Shown piece by piece: positions 12,620 through 24,985 of a stretch of DNA of 64,000 nt (position 1 is the first letter of the stretch; each line of letters opens with the position of its first letter). Origin of the DNA: Schistocephalus solidus (lineage: Eukaryota; Platyhelminthes; Cestoda; Diphyllobothriidea; Diphyllobothriidae); NCBI GenBank assembly GCA_017591395.1, contig WEDG01011713.1, forward strand, positions 1-64,000. Direction: 5' to 3'. The notes under the pieces were generated by a model. It made no database searches, had not been told where the DNA came from, and saw only the letters and a program-made list of their open reading frames with translations. The translations under genes were made by a program, and so were the position numbers.

Positions 12620-13895
12620 TTAGCAATGCCGTCAGTTGGCAACCTTCCAAGTCATGGCTTTTAGCGCAAAGGGATGGTTTCAAGCGCTTCTGATTGTTTA
12701 TAGTGAGGAAAATGCGCTGAGCCGTCAACCCTCACTCTCCATCATCGCCAAAATCAGAGCACTGTTCGAGCCGGTCTGTTGTCTGAAGTGGGAGTGGGCG
12801 CATTGGATGACGGGTCGGCGAACCCGTTATTGCGCGCCACAGCACGATCAGGGTTAAGAAAGAGCTATCGCCGTCTGACTCCTGGTCCACCGGTCAACCC
12901 CTCAACGCACACTGGGCTAATGCCATTGACCCTGTTGATGTGGGGTGTTGTGACTTGCGTGCCTCCATTTTGGCCTTGTCAGAGGTGATCCGATTGGCCT
13001 CATAATTTCTGCTCATGTGTTCACTGTCCTCCTCCAGGCCGTTCGGTTCTAGACGGGCTCCCACCCAATTTGCCAGTTTGATCTGTTGTTGCTACAAGGA
13101 AGTTTTCAGTGCCCTTGTAGCCTCGTAGTTGATTCCTGTGTCGACGAGAACCCGTGGCAACATCTCCATAGAATATTCGTTTGGGTAGTCGCTCGTCGTT
13201 CATCCTCACTTCATGGCCGCTCCAGGGCAGTTGTAGTTGTCTAGCAGGCCGTAGATGCTGTGTAGGTCTGTTAGTTTCGGCACTTCTGAGTCCGGAGTCA
13301 AGTCTTGCCATTTCAGCCATGGAATCCTGCGGTGACAGCTGAGATGGAGGTAGTTGAGCTTCCACACCTGCTTCTTGTTAATTGTCCAGATATACGCTCC
13401 ATACAACAACATCGGCAAGATGACAGCTTTGTACATCTTGAGCTTGGTGCTGAGCGCGAGATCTTGTCGATTCCAGACGATGTTCCATGGACTACCGAAG
13501 GTTTGCCTGGCTCTGGTGATCCGATGCGTGACCTCATCGTCGACTTTAGTTTTGCAGGAGATGGCGCTACCCAGGTAGGTTGTTTCCACGGCTTGCACTT
13601 GAGTGCAATTTACATTGGTTGACAGTGCATTATAGACGGTTTTGGGCGGTGGCTGATGCCTAACCACCATTTTCTCCGAGTTGCTGGTCTGGTCGAAGTT
13701 ATCGCAGGTGGCGGCGAAGAGGTCCATACTCATTTGGATGTCCCCTTCTGTCGTTGCGTTGAAAGTAAACTCTTCGACGAAGCTTGTGGATAGTGAGTGT
13801 GGATACACGCGACTGGAAGTCCCTCCGCCATTGATTGAGGAGATGGCCGTCCATCCAATAGTCTATGGTAATCTCGGGGCTTTCATCACCTTATG
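12620..13895 (-). mobile_element. Decayed LINE (non-LTR retrotransposon): C-terminal RT region plus 3' tail
   Basis: Minus strand. Coding text starts near 13880 with MDGHLLNQWRRDFQSRV. It shifts frame and continues from about 13808 as FNATTEGDIQMSMDLFAA, TTYLGSAISCKTKVDDEV, ARQTFGSPWNIVWNRQDL and STKLKMYKAVILPMLLYGAY. It shifts again near 13300 to LPWSGHEVRMNDERLPKR, IFYGDVATGSRRHRNQL, with further scraps (EANRITSDKAKMEARKSQ) to about 12920. These are the palm end, thumb and post-RT region of a flatworm LINE. The catalytic aspartate motif (normally FADD/YADD before NATTEGD) reads FVEE, and at least two frameshifts are present, so the copy is dead. The 3' tail at 12620-12740 has a relative at 150-245. 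The 5' end with endonuclease is missing, as is usual for 5'-truncated insertions. Confidence 0.85.
13206..13808 (-). pseudogene. LINE reverse transcriptase remnant, longest open segment
   Basis: This is the longest uninterrupted frame (about 200 codons) within the decayed LINE. It contains YLGS followed by a DDEV..R...A...FG block and KMYKAVILPMLLYGA, characteristic of the RT thumb and connector of non-LTR elements. It ends where a frameshift moves the homologous text into the next frame (SGHEVRM). No intact catalytic dyad is present. Confidence 0.85.
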
Positions 13896-13899
13896 CGTC

Positions 13900-14245
13900 C
13901 AGCAACATTGCAGGAAATCTTTTGAGCGTTGGTCTTCTGACCAACAGGTCACGGGCTTGCTCGTCGGGTGTGCATCACCTGGGGTTAGGTATGGCTGGCT
14001 GAAGATGGCCTGAAATGGCCATTCCAGTTTCCCTTGTCTTTTTCAGTTATGTCATTTTGTCTGTATCTCTAGCCGCTGTGCAGCTGCTGGCGAGGCTTGT
14101 GAGTGAGCCCCAAGGCACAACGGGATGCGTCAGTCCTGCAAACGAATTGGTGAGCGCCTATCTAACATTTTGTAAATATTTCCGATTTAAACCGACAAGC
14201 CAACGAGCCCGTTGCTCAGTGTTTGGCGTGTTGGACTTATGATCT
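13900..14245 (+). repeat. tRNA-derived repeat (array family), diverged, abutting the LINE
   Basis: The order of blocks matches the 60 kb array. A decayed tRNA 3' half (GGTCACGGGCTTGCTCG) is followed by GGTTAGGTATGGCTGGCTGA, then AATGGCCATTCCAGTTTCCC and CTTGTCTTTTTCAG. Then come CCCCAAGGCACAACGGGATG and the start of another head, CAACGAGCCCGTTGCTCAGT near 14194. So this is slightly more than one repeat unit, in plus orientation. It lies immediately beside the minus-oriented LINE fragment. Confidence 0.6.
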
Positions 14246-17200
14246 GCAGGCTAAATGGGTATTGCTCCCGTCGGCATGAATTTATTCACTCCCGCATATG
14301 CAAGTATGTGTCAATATAACTCTTGCAGCATTCCATTAAGCCGCACATACTTCAAAATTACTGAGACTCGCCAAGCGTAATTTTGCCACCCTGGTTATGC
14401 AATAGAGATTTTTTGTCCAATTATCTAAGGATTCGAATCACATTCATAAAGTTTGCTTACGCTTTCTGCATACAGCTCACAAAGAAATATAAGGAAACCT
14501 AAAAACACCGATTAGAATGCCTGCATATGTGATTAACTACTTGTTTTGGATAAGCATAAGATCGTGCAGACTGTTTTGCTTTGAATTGCGTGATGAGCGT
14601 GGCCATTTATGAGGTTCCTTCTGCCTCCAACTAAAAAAGCCATGCGTTCAACTGCAGACGTGTTTTTATGATTATTATTCAACCGGCCTATCAATGCTGC
14701 AGTATTCTGTCTAAAGTAATGACACAGCATATACCTGGACAAGGAAACTTGCTGGTCCCAACATATAATAAACCACAACCAGATATCTGTAGCTGTAAGC
14801 TCTGAGGCTTATAAGAAACGCACTTCTGATCGCCAGTAAAAATTAATTCTCCTCCAAACTCCTCGGGAATGAATGAAAATAGAAGGGAAAACAGAGTGCA
14901 TGATTCCTCGTCATAAGCTCTAGATGATAAATAGTGGACTACGAAAGCGTTGGTCCGGTGTCGCAGGTTCTTGTATACCTCGTTAGGATCGGGTTTACAC
15001 ATCATTGTTTCTAGCTGGCTGGAATTTTCTGCGTAGTTTTGAATCGCTAATTTGTTTATTTTGAAGCGAAGTGCAGATGGACGGGTACTGTGAACTCTAT
15101 TGCACACGAATACTCTTTAATGATCATGTTTTGGCTACTGAAATGTTTTAATTAACGCATGAAGTGTAATTTATTCTAACGAACCAAATCTTCGGTTTCT
15201 TCCAAACCTTTAAAATTTCCCGAACTTCTACGAGGTACATGTTTTACGTATGGTAGACAACTTGCACCCCATCCTTTATAAACCACTTCATTTGATATTA
15301 ATGAGGAACATTACTTGTCTGGTGAACGCAGTGCTGGCGTGCTCGTTTAGTTTTTCTTATAGCAAGATAAAATCAAAAAGACCGGAGTTAGGCTGATGGC
15401 TGGCAGATAACAACAAATCCCTTAATTTTTTATACACCGCCTTTTTCGTACCTCAAACCAAGTCAGGCTTCATGCGGTCAGCGAATTAAAATACGTGAGA
15501 CTGCTATGAAAGCTATAAACCATATTGCGCTTCGTAACACGATGGAGTTGAGGACTGATTTACCTCATAGTTAGTTGGCAGCATGTGCTGGACAGAAAAT
15601 AAATACCTGTTGCTTTACAGAACGAAAACGGTTAAGAATCCTGGCAGAAAGCGAAAGGGAGAGGGAACTACACACGGCACAGCAGTCTTATCCAGATGCG
15701 TAATGTGCGCTTTAAATCAGACAGCCAATCAACTTCAAACACATGGGATGCTTTTGCTCGTGCGTCCCGTCGATTCAATGGTAAATCGAACATTCGACTT
15801 TTTCCTGCGTGATATCCTCGAATAAAATGTGGCCAATCCACAACTGATACGACATAGACTCTAATATTATAGAATGCCCAGAAGTTGCCATAAATAAGGC
15901 GACTTTTACTGCGTTAAAGCCTGTGGGTTTGTAGGCTGAGAGTTAAGTGTTTGTTTCCCTCAATCTTTCCTTCTCTTTCATCTATCCATCGGGCTATTCT
16001 TACTGATGAGGCAAATGCACGTTCTTGGGTTTACAATAGATCAAATGCAGCCATTGCGTGACGCACAACCTTTGAACTACGACTGCCAAGAACAAACGAA
16101 GAGTGGTCGAAGACCGCAACATAGAATTCGCGTATGATGCGGATGGCGGCATTGCATTTGAAGTGCGGACCTGAAAATACGCTTTTCAATTTAATGAGTA
16201 TGGTTCATAATTTGAAGAGAAAGAAAAGAATAAAATGCTCCGTTTAAAGATATTCCATCAGGAACTAGAGTGTCATCGGTAGGGTTTTCATTTTATGATC
16301 CACTTAGGAATTTGAAGGCGTTGTTCAGTTTAAAAAAACAATATTTGACTGGCATTATGATTGCACTAACACAGAAAGACAGCCTCATATGTTTTTATAT
16401 TGTATTCAGATAGCTGTATGACAGAATTATACGTATCCTTTAGCCGACCTAGAACAAGCCACTATTTAACAGATAAAGGCCCTTCTCTTCATAAAATCAT
16501 TAACGCTGCCGAAGGAACCTGACTAATGCACGCATTTTCACACTCAGCTATATCAGAGAGCTGAGATGATAGTACAAGACGCAGCACAGAATGCGTCTAG
16601 ATTAGGAATATCAAGAGCGTCACTTACCTGATCCATGACGTAAAGAGCCAAACTCAGCATGTGTTTGATACAGCCACGAGTAAACGGAAAGTCCCCGGAT
16701 GCCAAGTTTAGTTTGCTGGCAGTCTGGTGGTTATCATATTAGGTCATATTATCCATTTTGCATGAGGTGTTACACGTGATGTCGATTCGGCCACAATACC
16801 GTACGATCACCCAGCACGATTCGTAGGCGTTCAGCTGCGAACGTGATGACCAGCATTAATGGAGGAGCCGCCATCCTGCAGGTCGAAACAGCTTCAAACC
16901 TTAAGATAATCACCACAAGCACCTATGAGGCAATTGGCTCGCTGGAACTGAAACCAGCTGCTTTATGTGCATAAGCGTCAAACCATAGCCGAATGCAGTT
17001 TGAGGATATCTCCTAGCCCATCCGGCAGATCTTTGTGTCTGAATGTCCAAAAAGATCTTCATTGCAAGATGAACTCTCCCAGCTGAGTCTGTGGAGTCGG
17101 ACATTGCAGGAGATATGCTGAGCTCGAAGTGTCACAGAAGATGATCTGAAGAAGTATTATGCCAACTGGATGGATGAATTCAGACGGAACAAGTACATCA

Positions 17201-20200
17201 ACGAAGGTAAGGCTGAGGGTTAAGTCGGGAAGAAGCCAATTTTTACGCGTCCCATTTGCAGTTACTTCAGCGTTCGTGGATGCATCTGACCGGTTGTGGC
17301 AGAATTGAATGAAATGCCCGACACCATATTTAGCGTGGGTTGTCCTACCACATTCTCAAGAAAACTACGCCTTATGTGAGACGAAATTCCCCCCGGATGT
17401 ATTGTGGCAGAGGGAGCAATTTCTATACCCAGATTTTGCAGGGAACCAAATAACTACATGAACTAAGAGTTATTGAAGTTTGGGCTTCTATGTCGTTATT
17501 TACGCAATTGTTTTATTTCTTTCCACCTTCCGTTTTTGGACGTCCTTTTAATTGGTCGAGTTTAACTCAATTAAAGCCCCATATTTGCAGTAAATAAACA
17601 AATATAAAAGAATGTCCATTGTTTAGAAGGTGTTCACGTGCTGAGTTGTGCGGAGGCAGTGAAGAGGCAGTTATTTGATTGACGGAACGTTTAAAGAAGT
17701 TTCTAAAGAAATTACTTTGAAAAAAATTTAGTCATTTACAGATTTCAGTGATGACGTGTCTAAGACATAATCTGATTTACGAGCTGCATGTAGAAAAAAA
17801 CAATGTGGGAATGGTTTTAATACATGTAAAGGTTGAGGGGAACTTCCCCGTCTTTATCGATTTCTTAAACGTTTGAGATGAAAGCATATTCGGTTTCTGC
17901 GGCAAAGTCTAGTGTCAGAGGGGGTACAACCGTGGAGGTAAAAAGCAGACCTCTGGAGATATGATTCATTTAATAAATTTAACGTGAGATATGCTGTTCA
18001 AAATCCGCACATCATATACCCACTGATTTGAAGAATATGTAGTTCAAGACGAGAGGTAATGGACAGATTTGCGAATTTTTTTACTTTCCAAACTGTAAAG
18101 ACTTTTAGGTAGTGTCGTTTTCAGTAAAATCTCATACCCTATATTAATACGCAGCCTTTTGTAGAACAAAACCAATTTGCATTCGAACGCATAAGGAAAA
18201 TCAATCAATTTTTAGCAGTCCATTTATTTAATTTATCTCCAATGGAACTATGTCGAAACAATTATCCATTAAGCAAGTCTTTCTTTGACCGAACTGAATA
18301 TGAGGATAGACAAGGCAATTCAAGCCTCTTCAATGCATAAATTAGAGCAAAAATAGATAGATCGAGAATCCGTTCGTGCAATTAACCAAACTGACAGCAG
18401 TCATCCTTAAATGGGATGATATAAAAGTGCATCAAGAATTAACTCTCATAGGTTCGACTTTCATACGGTATTTTGCTACGTGGGATTTTATTTTAATTTT
18501 GTTGTAGCCTGGTGCAAATGTTTTTGATGATAATTGAATATACTACTGCGTTTAGAAAATCATACATGAATCAAAAAACACTTAAGGTATTGACATTATG
18601 GTTTGTTGAGTACATCTGTTTAGTAACCCTCGCCGGATGCTTGGGGGGTTACTGCAGCTTGAGCTCAGGTTCAGAAGACTGCAAAAACCATTTATATTTA
18701 AATATGATGTTGCTTGAGAGCTTATACCCATATCATCACTAAATGCCAGGAAATCCGGTGAATTTCGAGTCCAATTATTGCTGCGAATTGAAAGTATGAA
18801 CAATAGAGACTACACTTCAGTTCAGATCCCTACCAATGGCCAAGGCTGCGGTCCGTGAAGGCCAGGCAACTTTAAGGGAGAACCAGCACGACCTCGTGAG
18901 AAAAAATAACTTCCATGTTAATTCAAGTATCAGCTGGTAGAGTAAAAAACCACTTTCCTCTTCCACCTGTTGCATGTTCTTATTTAAATAACGCCCTCAC
19001 ACGATCGAACCAATGAGTCGTTAGACACAAAGCCTTTTCTGCGCGTTCATCAAATGCTGTATCTGCGCATCCGACATGAAGTAAAAACCACATGCACAAA
19101 CTTTACCTAGGAGGAAAGGTGGGGATAAAAGTTCAAATTAATAACGTACCATCGCATCCTATTTGTTAGATTATAGGGGCTTATTCACAACACCTGGATA
19201 ATGTACATCAGTGTGTAGCATTCAAAGTCAATCTCAACGTTTTTGACGAGGGTCGCACTTTTCGTCACTTGGCGGCAGATACGACTAAATGAACGTGGTG
19301 CACCGAAATCAAATCGCTTAAAGTAGAGTACGCAATGCCCCTACTGAAATCAAACAGAACTCTCGAAAGTAAAAGTACTCTCACAAAACAGCTCAACCTG
19401 TTTCTTGATCTGGTAAAACTAAGACCATCTTAATTTTTTTTATCTTGTGCCAATTATTGTTCCGGTTGCATTAGTCGTGTCAGAAGATATACAATTCTTT
19501 AATTCAAAAGGAGTTGCAGAATTCGATTAAATCAAAAGCGGATCAATGCAAAGGTATACATAAAAATAAATATTTTTCAAACCTAAAAAATTGAACAGGC
19601 AGAGGAAGCTCGATAAAAGCACTGTGGGATACTTTAAAATAATTTTATGGCTTTCAGAGTTCACAACGGCCTGGGAAAGATCCTGCCATGGGAATTTTGA
19701 AAAGTGAACTCCGATGAACTACATTGGATGAGACTTAAAACAAAGTGCGACGTGTCTGTTTTAGAATGAAACATAGGATTTTTGGGACAGAAAATAGCAA
19801 AGTTCACCGCTATTTGGTGGTAAGACCAGCACTTCCATCTACTCAGTAACATCATCTGAAAATATCAGTCCCTTCTATACGCAACGTAGTATTCAGTTCA
19901 TTCCAGATTTGCTCAGGAAAATATACAAATGAAAAGTTACGCACCTCATTTATTTCGACCCGATTGTGAAAAAATCTGTTAGCTCGCAATCGATCCCACG
20001 ATAGACTTTGTTGGGTTGGATGGGGAAAATGACGTAGGCATAATTAAAAGTAATGCTTCTGCTGAAGCCTCGTAGCATGGATGATTAAGAAACTTAGTAT
20101 CACCGAATTTATGCCATTAAATATGCTACACCACTCAACGAATAACGACATGCAAATCGTTTTTTAACTAATGCTATGCGTCAATTCGTGCACGGTATAG

Positions 20201-20260
20201 CAGAATTGCATATGCAGAAGAGCATGAACTTCTCTGTTTCCCGCTTCGCTAACATCGGGT
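14246..20260. other. AT-rich region without a recognised gene
   Basis: The composition becomes distinctly AT-rich from here on. A 138-codon minus-strand frame (15107-14691) and its neighbour at 14778-14533 are open but show no known motif. A GC-richer island at about 16,640-17,300 contains an exon-like plus-strand stretch (see findings). Nothing else stands out. Confidence 0.5.
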
Positions 20261-20264
20261 CATC

Positions 20265-20540
20265 AATCAGCACAGATAAAATGGTGGTCATGTGCCAATC
20301 GTCACCTACCACGGAATGCAATATCTCTGAAATCTAGGTCTTTGGCACCCATCTTGCAGCTGCGGACAACGTCGACTTTCTGGGCAGCACACTCCCTACC
20401 AAACACAAAAATCAACAAGGTTGCGTACTGGATTGGCAGAAATAGTCAGGCCTACGGTCGGCCGGAAGCCTCCATATGGAATCGGCACGATCTGCAACGA
20501 ACCACGAACGGGAGATGCAGAAGACCACCGTCTTGACGTC
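20265..20540 (+). pseudogene. LINE reverse-transcriptase fragment, same family as 13.2-13.9 kb
   Basis: Plus-strand translations across two frames give KMVVMCQSSPTTECN, then ADNVDFLGSTLPTKHK, then INKVAYWIGRNSQAYGRPEA and SIWNRHDLQ. These align block by block with the 13.2-13.8 kb LINE (EKMVVRHQPPPKTVYNA, TTYLGSAISCKT, VDDEVTHRITRARQTFGSP, NIVWNRQDL). The match covers only the RT palm-thumb boundary. At least one frameshift separates the YLGS-like block from the following block. It is therefore a short internal scrap, in opposite orientation to the larger copy. Confidence 0.8.
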
Positions 20541-23500
20541 ATGAAATGAAAACATAGACCGCCTATTCCAACCAACCCTGACAAATAAATCCCTCGTTCT
20601 GCAAATTGTCACTTGCATTTTATAATTTCCCAATATACTTAGACCACATCTGTATATTTTCCTTGAAGTATTTTACACATTGTACATGTAAATATTGTAC
20701 AAAGATTTGTTTACAGTCGGTGGCAGTCACTTTAATAACGTTTGCACAAATGTTTCGTCCTTCAAACAAACGTGAGACATCGCTTGGTGTCTATCACGCC
20801 ATGAAGTACCCAACACATTTAATGTACCTAATTTATCAATCCCCATTCTCAGTAGTTGGCACTGCTTATAAAAGATATTCTCCTTGACGTTTTTGAGGAC
20901 TCCAGCGATGCCTATCATTTATACTATCTGAATTACTCGAACAGAAATGTTTTCGACAAACAGCTCTGATGGCAGGATGGCCACATCATTTCAAATGAAC
21001 TGATTTCTACCTGTTCAACGGTCCGTATAAGCAAGTAAACTAATCGGTTCCTATTTTAGAAATCTGACAACGAGAAGTTTAAGCAGCCATTAGCTTTGCG
21101 TTCTGCCATAGCGCTTAATCAAGGCACCCACCATTTCCATTTGGGTGACAGAATATGAGGCAAGGGAGTTAGGCAAGCTGCATAATTTTATCACTGAATT
21201 TAGGTTTGTGCTAAAATTCGAAAGATCAGACGAAACAATTGCCATTAAAAATATGGATAGATGATGGATTCGTTGGGAAAATGTTAAATTTTGCCCTAAA
21301 TTAGAGGTTAGTATAGATAAGGAAAAGTTAGGTGTTGAAAGAGACATCTATTGTAATATTTAGTCTTTACAAAAAGTGTGGCGTGATTCAAAAAGAAGGT
21401 TGAGACTAATCGTAAACCCGGACAACTTATTATCGTTACTCTGAGCTTTGAGTTTTTGTGCCAGATTTACTCGCCGGAGATGGTGACTGCGACAGAACAT
21501 GGGCCAGCTTATCCGACACTTAACGAGCAATTCCACAGAGATAATGCAGTGGACTCAGCGATATCGCGGACGATAAAAAACTGGTCATTTATTTTTGCCT
21601 TAGCTTAGTTTCCGATAATAGTCCCTTGCACGAATTCGAATACTCACTTGGCCAAGTCTTCAGTAGTTCATTCTCTTCCATTGGCACAGCGAGTAGGTAA
21701 GATGGTATTATAGATAGGCACTGAACTTCCTGCGTTTTATTCTCAGGTCTATTAATTCTACGCTCAGAGCTCATAAAGGTGCACTAAGGTTAAAAGTTTA
21801 TTAGCAGTAAATAAGAGAAACAGTTCAAAATGTCAGTGATGTTTCGAGGATATAATGATAAAATATATGATTTTATATCCACTGTACCATTCCTGTAGCA
21901 ATATCTACCAGGAGAAAAGATAAAATTTCAAAATTTTTAAAACGTGAGAGCCATAACTGTTTCTAATCTTTATAACTCGTTTTGCCTCTCATTAAGCCAT
22001 AAATCATAACGCAAGATCATGTCCCTGGCTTAATTTGTTGGCGTAAGAACGCAAAATGTAGGTGCTGCAAGTCCAGGTTTAAAAAAATTGAGAATTACGG
22101 CAGCTAATGAACAAGAAATGACCATTACTGTATCCTCCGTCCTTATCGGGACTCCCGTTTTACTGGAATTTTCTATAGTTGTTCATGTGTTTCTTGCGGT
22201 TATGTGAAAAGCAACGCTTTCCGAGCAATAAACAAATATGTTGATTTCATAAGATAGAGAATCATCCAAAATACCTCGTCAATAGCCACTTTACGGTGAC
22301 TGTTTCTTTGCTCTACATGCCGAAACTGGATCAGACGATCCGAAATGTATGGATGAAACTTCTTTTTATTGGATTCTCAATTAGGGATAATTGTCAATAC
22401 ATTTTGCAAAAAATTACATTCAATGACAGAATATGAATTGGAACAACATCGTAATCAGAGTAGATTAGGGACTGTAGTCGATACCACAGAAGAAACACTG
22501 TGTAATCTAACAGATAAAAAGGCCGAAATTTACGAAAGATTGATAATCACTCAACAACGGGCATTAACAAATGTACGAAATATGTAAAAATATTGCTAAA
22601 CAACCTTAAGCGATTTGAAAACTTAACTAAATGAGAAATATAATACTATTTTGTTGAGAAATACTTTTTGAAACTAGTTGAATGATCTGAACACATTAAA
22701 AATCCCTGTAAATGCGAAGAATATAAAAAGAATACTCAGGTGATAATAACAGCATACCAGGTTGTACACATTAGGATACTTATTCTTTTTTCAAATTTCT
22801 TTATTGTTATATCTGGAATTAGATTAGAATTATTAAAAGAATGTCCTTGAAAACCAGTGAATATTAAAGATTCCTACTGTTTTCGAACAATTGGTAATGA
22901 ATTGAGATATCCATTTAAAAAACTTTTAAAAAGTTACCCATTTAAAACGTGTTAACTTCTCTGCGTACTTTACCTTTTTCGAAGGTTAAGTCAAGGTGAA
23001 ATTTGGAGTTTTAACTGTTTTTTGACTTTCCTGGGAAAAAGTGATTTATTTCTGCTGAAAATGAAATAACACACTTCTCGATTTGTATTGGAACGTTTGT
23101 TGCCACATTTGTTTATTTTAATGACCTGATCTAAGACTGAAGATATACAACAGCGTATCCGAATGTATATTTAGATGTTACAAAAATTGTTAATATTCTA
23201 TACATAGTGTCTCTTAATTCCAAATTAGCGAAAATTGTTTAATACAGAGAATATTGTATCGCATACGTCCAATTTAATACAGATGATTCTTCAATCAATT
23301 TCGATAATATCTTGTTGGTATTTTGCATTGTTCTTTATTTGCACCATAGTGACACAAAAATACTGGTGAACAAGTTAATTCCCGCGTTTTATGACAAAAA
23401 TAATCAGCAAATAATTTCTTCAGATGAATTTATTTCTTGCTTCTGGAAACAATGCAAATTCTTACACTTGCGTGCATCTGATTTTCTTTGGCGTCCGATT

Positions 23501-24283
23501 TCTTTTTCCAGATCCAGAAGAGCTTTATTTGAAACCTTTCTTACTTATGCAATTTTCCTTTGATAGCAAAATACACAAAATCGGTGGACTTTCGTCTGTG
23601 ATTCCTAATAGCATAGGACATTTCTAAAAAGACCGGCAACCTACGCTTTCGCCCGAATCCGGCCTGTTTTCCTTCAACTTATAAAATGAAACATACTGTT
23701 TTCGTTATTAAATGGTACTCTGAGCCTCACATTCAACATAGAAACCAAAAAAAACCAGACCGAGTGTGCGCTAAATCACTCAGCCAAATTTCCGTCACAT
23801 ATTGCATGCGTTCACCTTCTGTAGATAGTTTGTGAGCAGTTAATTTTCTCTAAATTATTGGACTACCACTGTTTACCTTTGCCCTATTATAAAACCCTCG
23901 CGAACGGTGACGCTTATGACTTAGAAGTTTTTTTGAATGGTGACACACCTGGGTACACGGAGTCCGCAATTCACTAGAAATGCTCCATTCTTTGAGTAAC
24001 GTCCTTATTCTCAAATTAAGAGTGCGATGTCATCTATTGTTAAGACGTGGCCGGCTGATGACTTTAACTTAAACAGGTATAGCACACATGTTCTTCTTTT
24101 TGTTTTCTGTAACAATTTTGCCTGGTATTAGTCCTCCAGGATATCGGAAACTATAAAATTAATGTTTGCCATAATAATAGTTGCTCGTTAAAGACGCTGA
24201 ATTTTTGCGAATGTCCAAGAGTGTGAATCCGCCTAGTAGGTTAATTAATTAGCTTAGCAAAAGCGATAAAATAAGGGTGAACT
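20541..24283. other. AT-rich region without a recognised gene
   Basis: No recognisable coding or repeat family. A 72-codon plus-strand frame at 22369-22587 has a helical, non-biased composition (SMTEYELEQHRNQSRLGTV) that differs from its AT-rich surroundings, but it has no ATG at its start and no family match I can name. Confidence 0.5.
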
Positions 24284-24296
24284 CGAACAGATCAAA

Positions 24297-24390
24297 AGAC
24301 TAGTTGGCGAGCAAACGCGTGCTTTCGATAAATTCTCGTCGGGCCAGTACATTTATATGGGAAACGGAGTACAAGCTAAGACAAAAAAAT
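24297..24390 (+). repeat. Left inverted terminal copy of the 24.3 kb PLE
   Basis: Reverse complement of 24890-24985 with only a few differences. It contains TTCTCGTCGGGCCAGT and ATATGGGAAACGGAGTACAA. Confidence 0.9.
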
Positions 24391-24391
24391 A

Positions 24392-24730
24392 TACTCATTC
24401 ACTTGCTCCTGTGGAGCAGGTTATATTGGTCGCACGAGTCGGCGCCTAGCCAAAAGAATAAAGGAACACCTCCCGGCATGGCTGGGAAAAGGCGAATTTA
24501 AAAGCATAAACAGCGCTATTCTCGCACACCTGGTAGATTCCGGGCTTCGTGTGGACCCTAACGAAGCTTTCCGTGTGATTTATAAAGTGCCACCAAACTA
24601 TCCCACTTCACTGGGTAAGCGGCTGCTAGCAACAGCAGAAGCCACCGCCATCCGGTTAAGAAATCCGGTCTTGTGCGCACAAAAGCACCTCCTACAAGCT
24701 CCGCGCTTAGCAGGGCCAACGACGGCTTAA
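24392..24730 (+). CDS. PLE GIY-YIG endonuclease domain, 112-residue open frame, RT part absent
   Basis: Open from 24392 to the TAA at 24728-24730 with no in-frame stop. It begins YSFTCSCGAGYIGRTSRRLA, continues KRIKEHLPAWLGKGEFKSIN, SAILAHLVDSG, EAFRVIYKVPPNYPTSLGKR, and ends in an Ala/Pro-rich tail. CxCGAGYIGRTxRxLxxRIxEH is the GIY-YIG nuclease motif of PLEs, with the preceding cysteine pair and the catalytic Tyr and Arg present. The reverse transcriptase that normally precedes it is missing and the frame has no ATG of its own. It is therefore probably not translated as an active protein, although the sequence is young enough to have no disruptions. Confidence 0.85.
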   Translation, partial: YSFTCSCGAGYIGRTSRRLAKRIKEHLPAWLGKGEFKSINSAILAHLVDSGLRVDPNEAFRVIYKVPPNYPTSLGKRLLATAEATAIRLRNPVLCAQKHLLQAPRLAGPTTA

Positions 24731-24889
24731 TTACATGCACTCCAGGCCGTCTCCTCTTCCCCTCCCCTCCCCCCTCCTTTGCGTGAACGACCACCAAACC
24801 CTCACTGCAGCTTAACCATTTGTCTCTTATCGCCACCCCTGACCCCCTTTTAACACGACTCACTGGTATGACGAGATTAAACTTATTGA

Positions 24890-24985
24890 TTTTTTGTCTT
24901 AGCTTGTACTCCGTTTCCCATATAAATGAACTGGCCCGACGAGAATTCATCGAAAGCACGCGTATGCTCGCCAACTAGTCTTTTG
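24890..24985 (-). repeat. Right inverted terminal copy of the 24.3 kb PLE
   Basis: Partner of 24297-24390. A diverged relative of this block lies at about 30840-30915, at the 3' end of the next PLE, which shows that it is the element's own 3' terminal sequence. Confidence 0.9.

Noticed and set aside
13305..13622. Plus-strand frames over 13.3-13.6 kb
   Set aside because: Antisense shadows of the LINE reverse transcriptase, which has recognisable text on the minus strand.
14691..15107. 138-codon minus-strand frame as a gene
   Set aside because: No motif recognised and no supporting exon context; kept only as a remark in the region entry.
24558..24974. 138-codon minus-strand frame
   Set aside because: Antisense of the GIY-YIG coding frame; its N-terminus resembles the plus-strand frame at 24304 only because the terminal arms are inverted copies.
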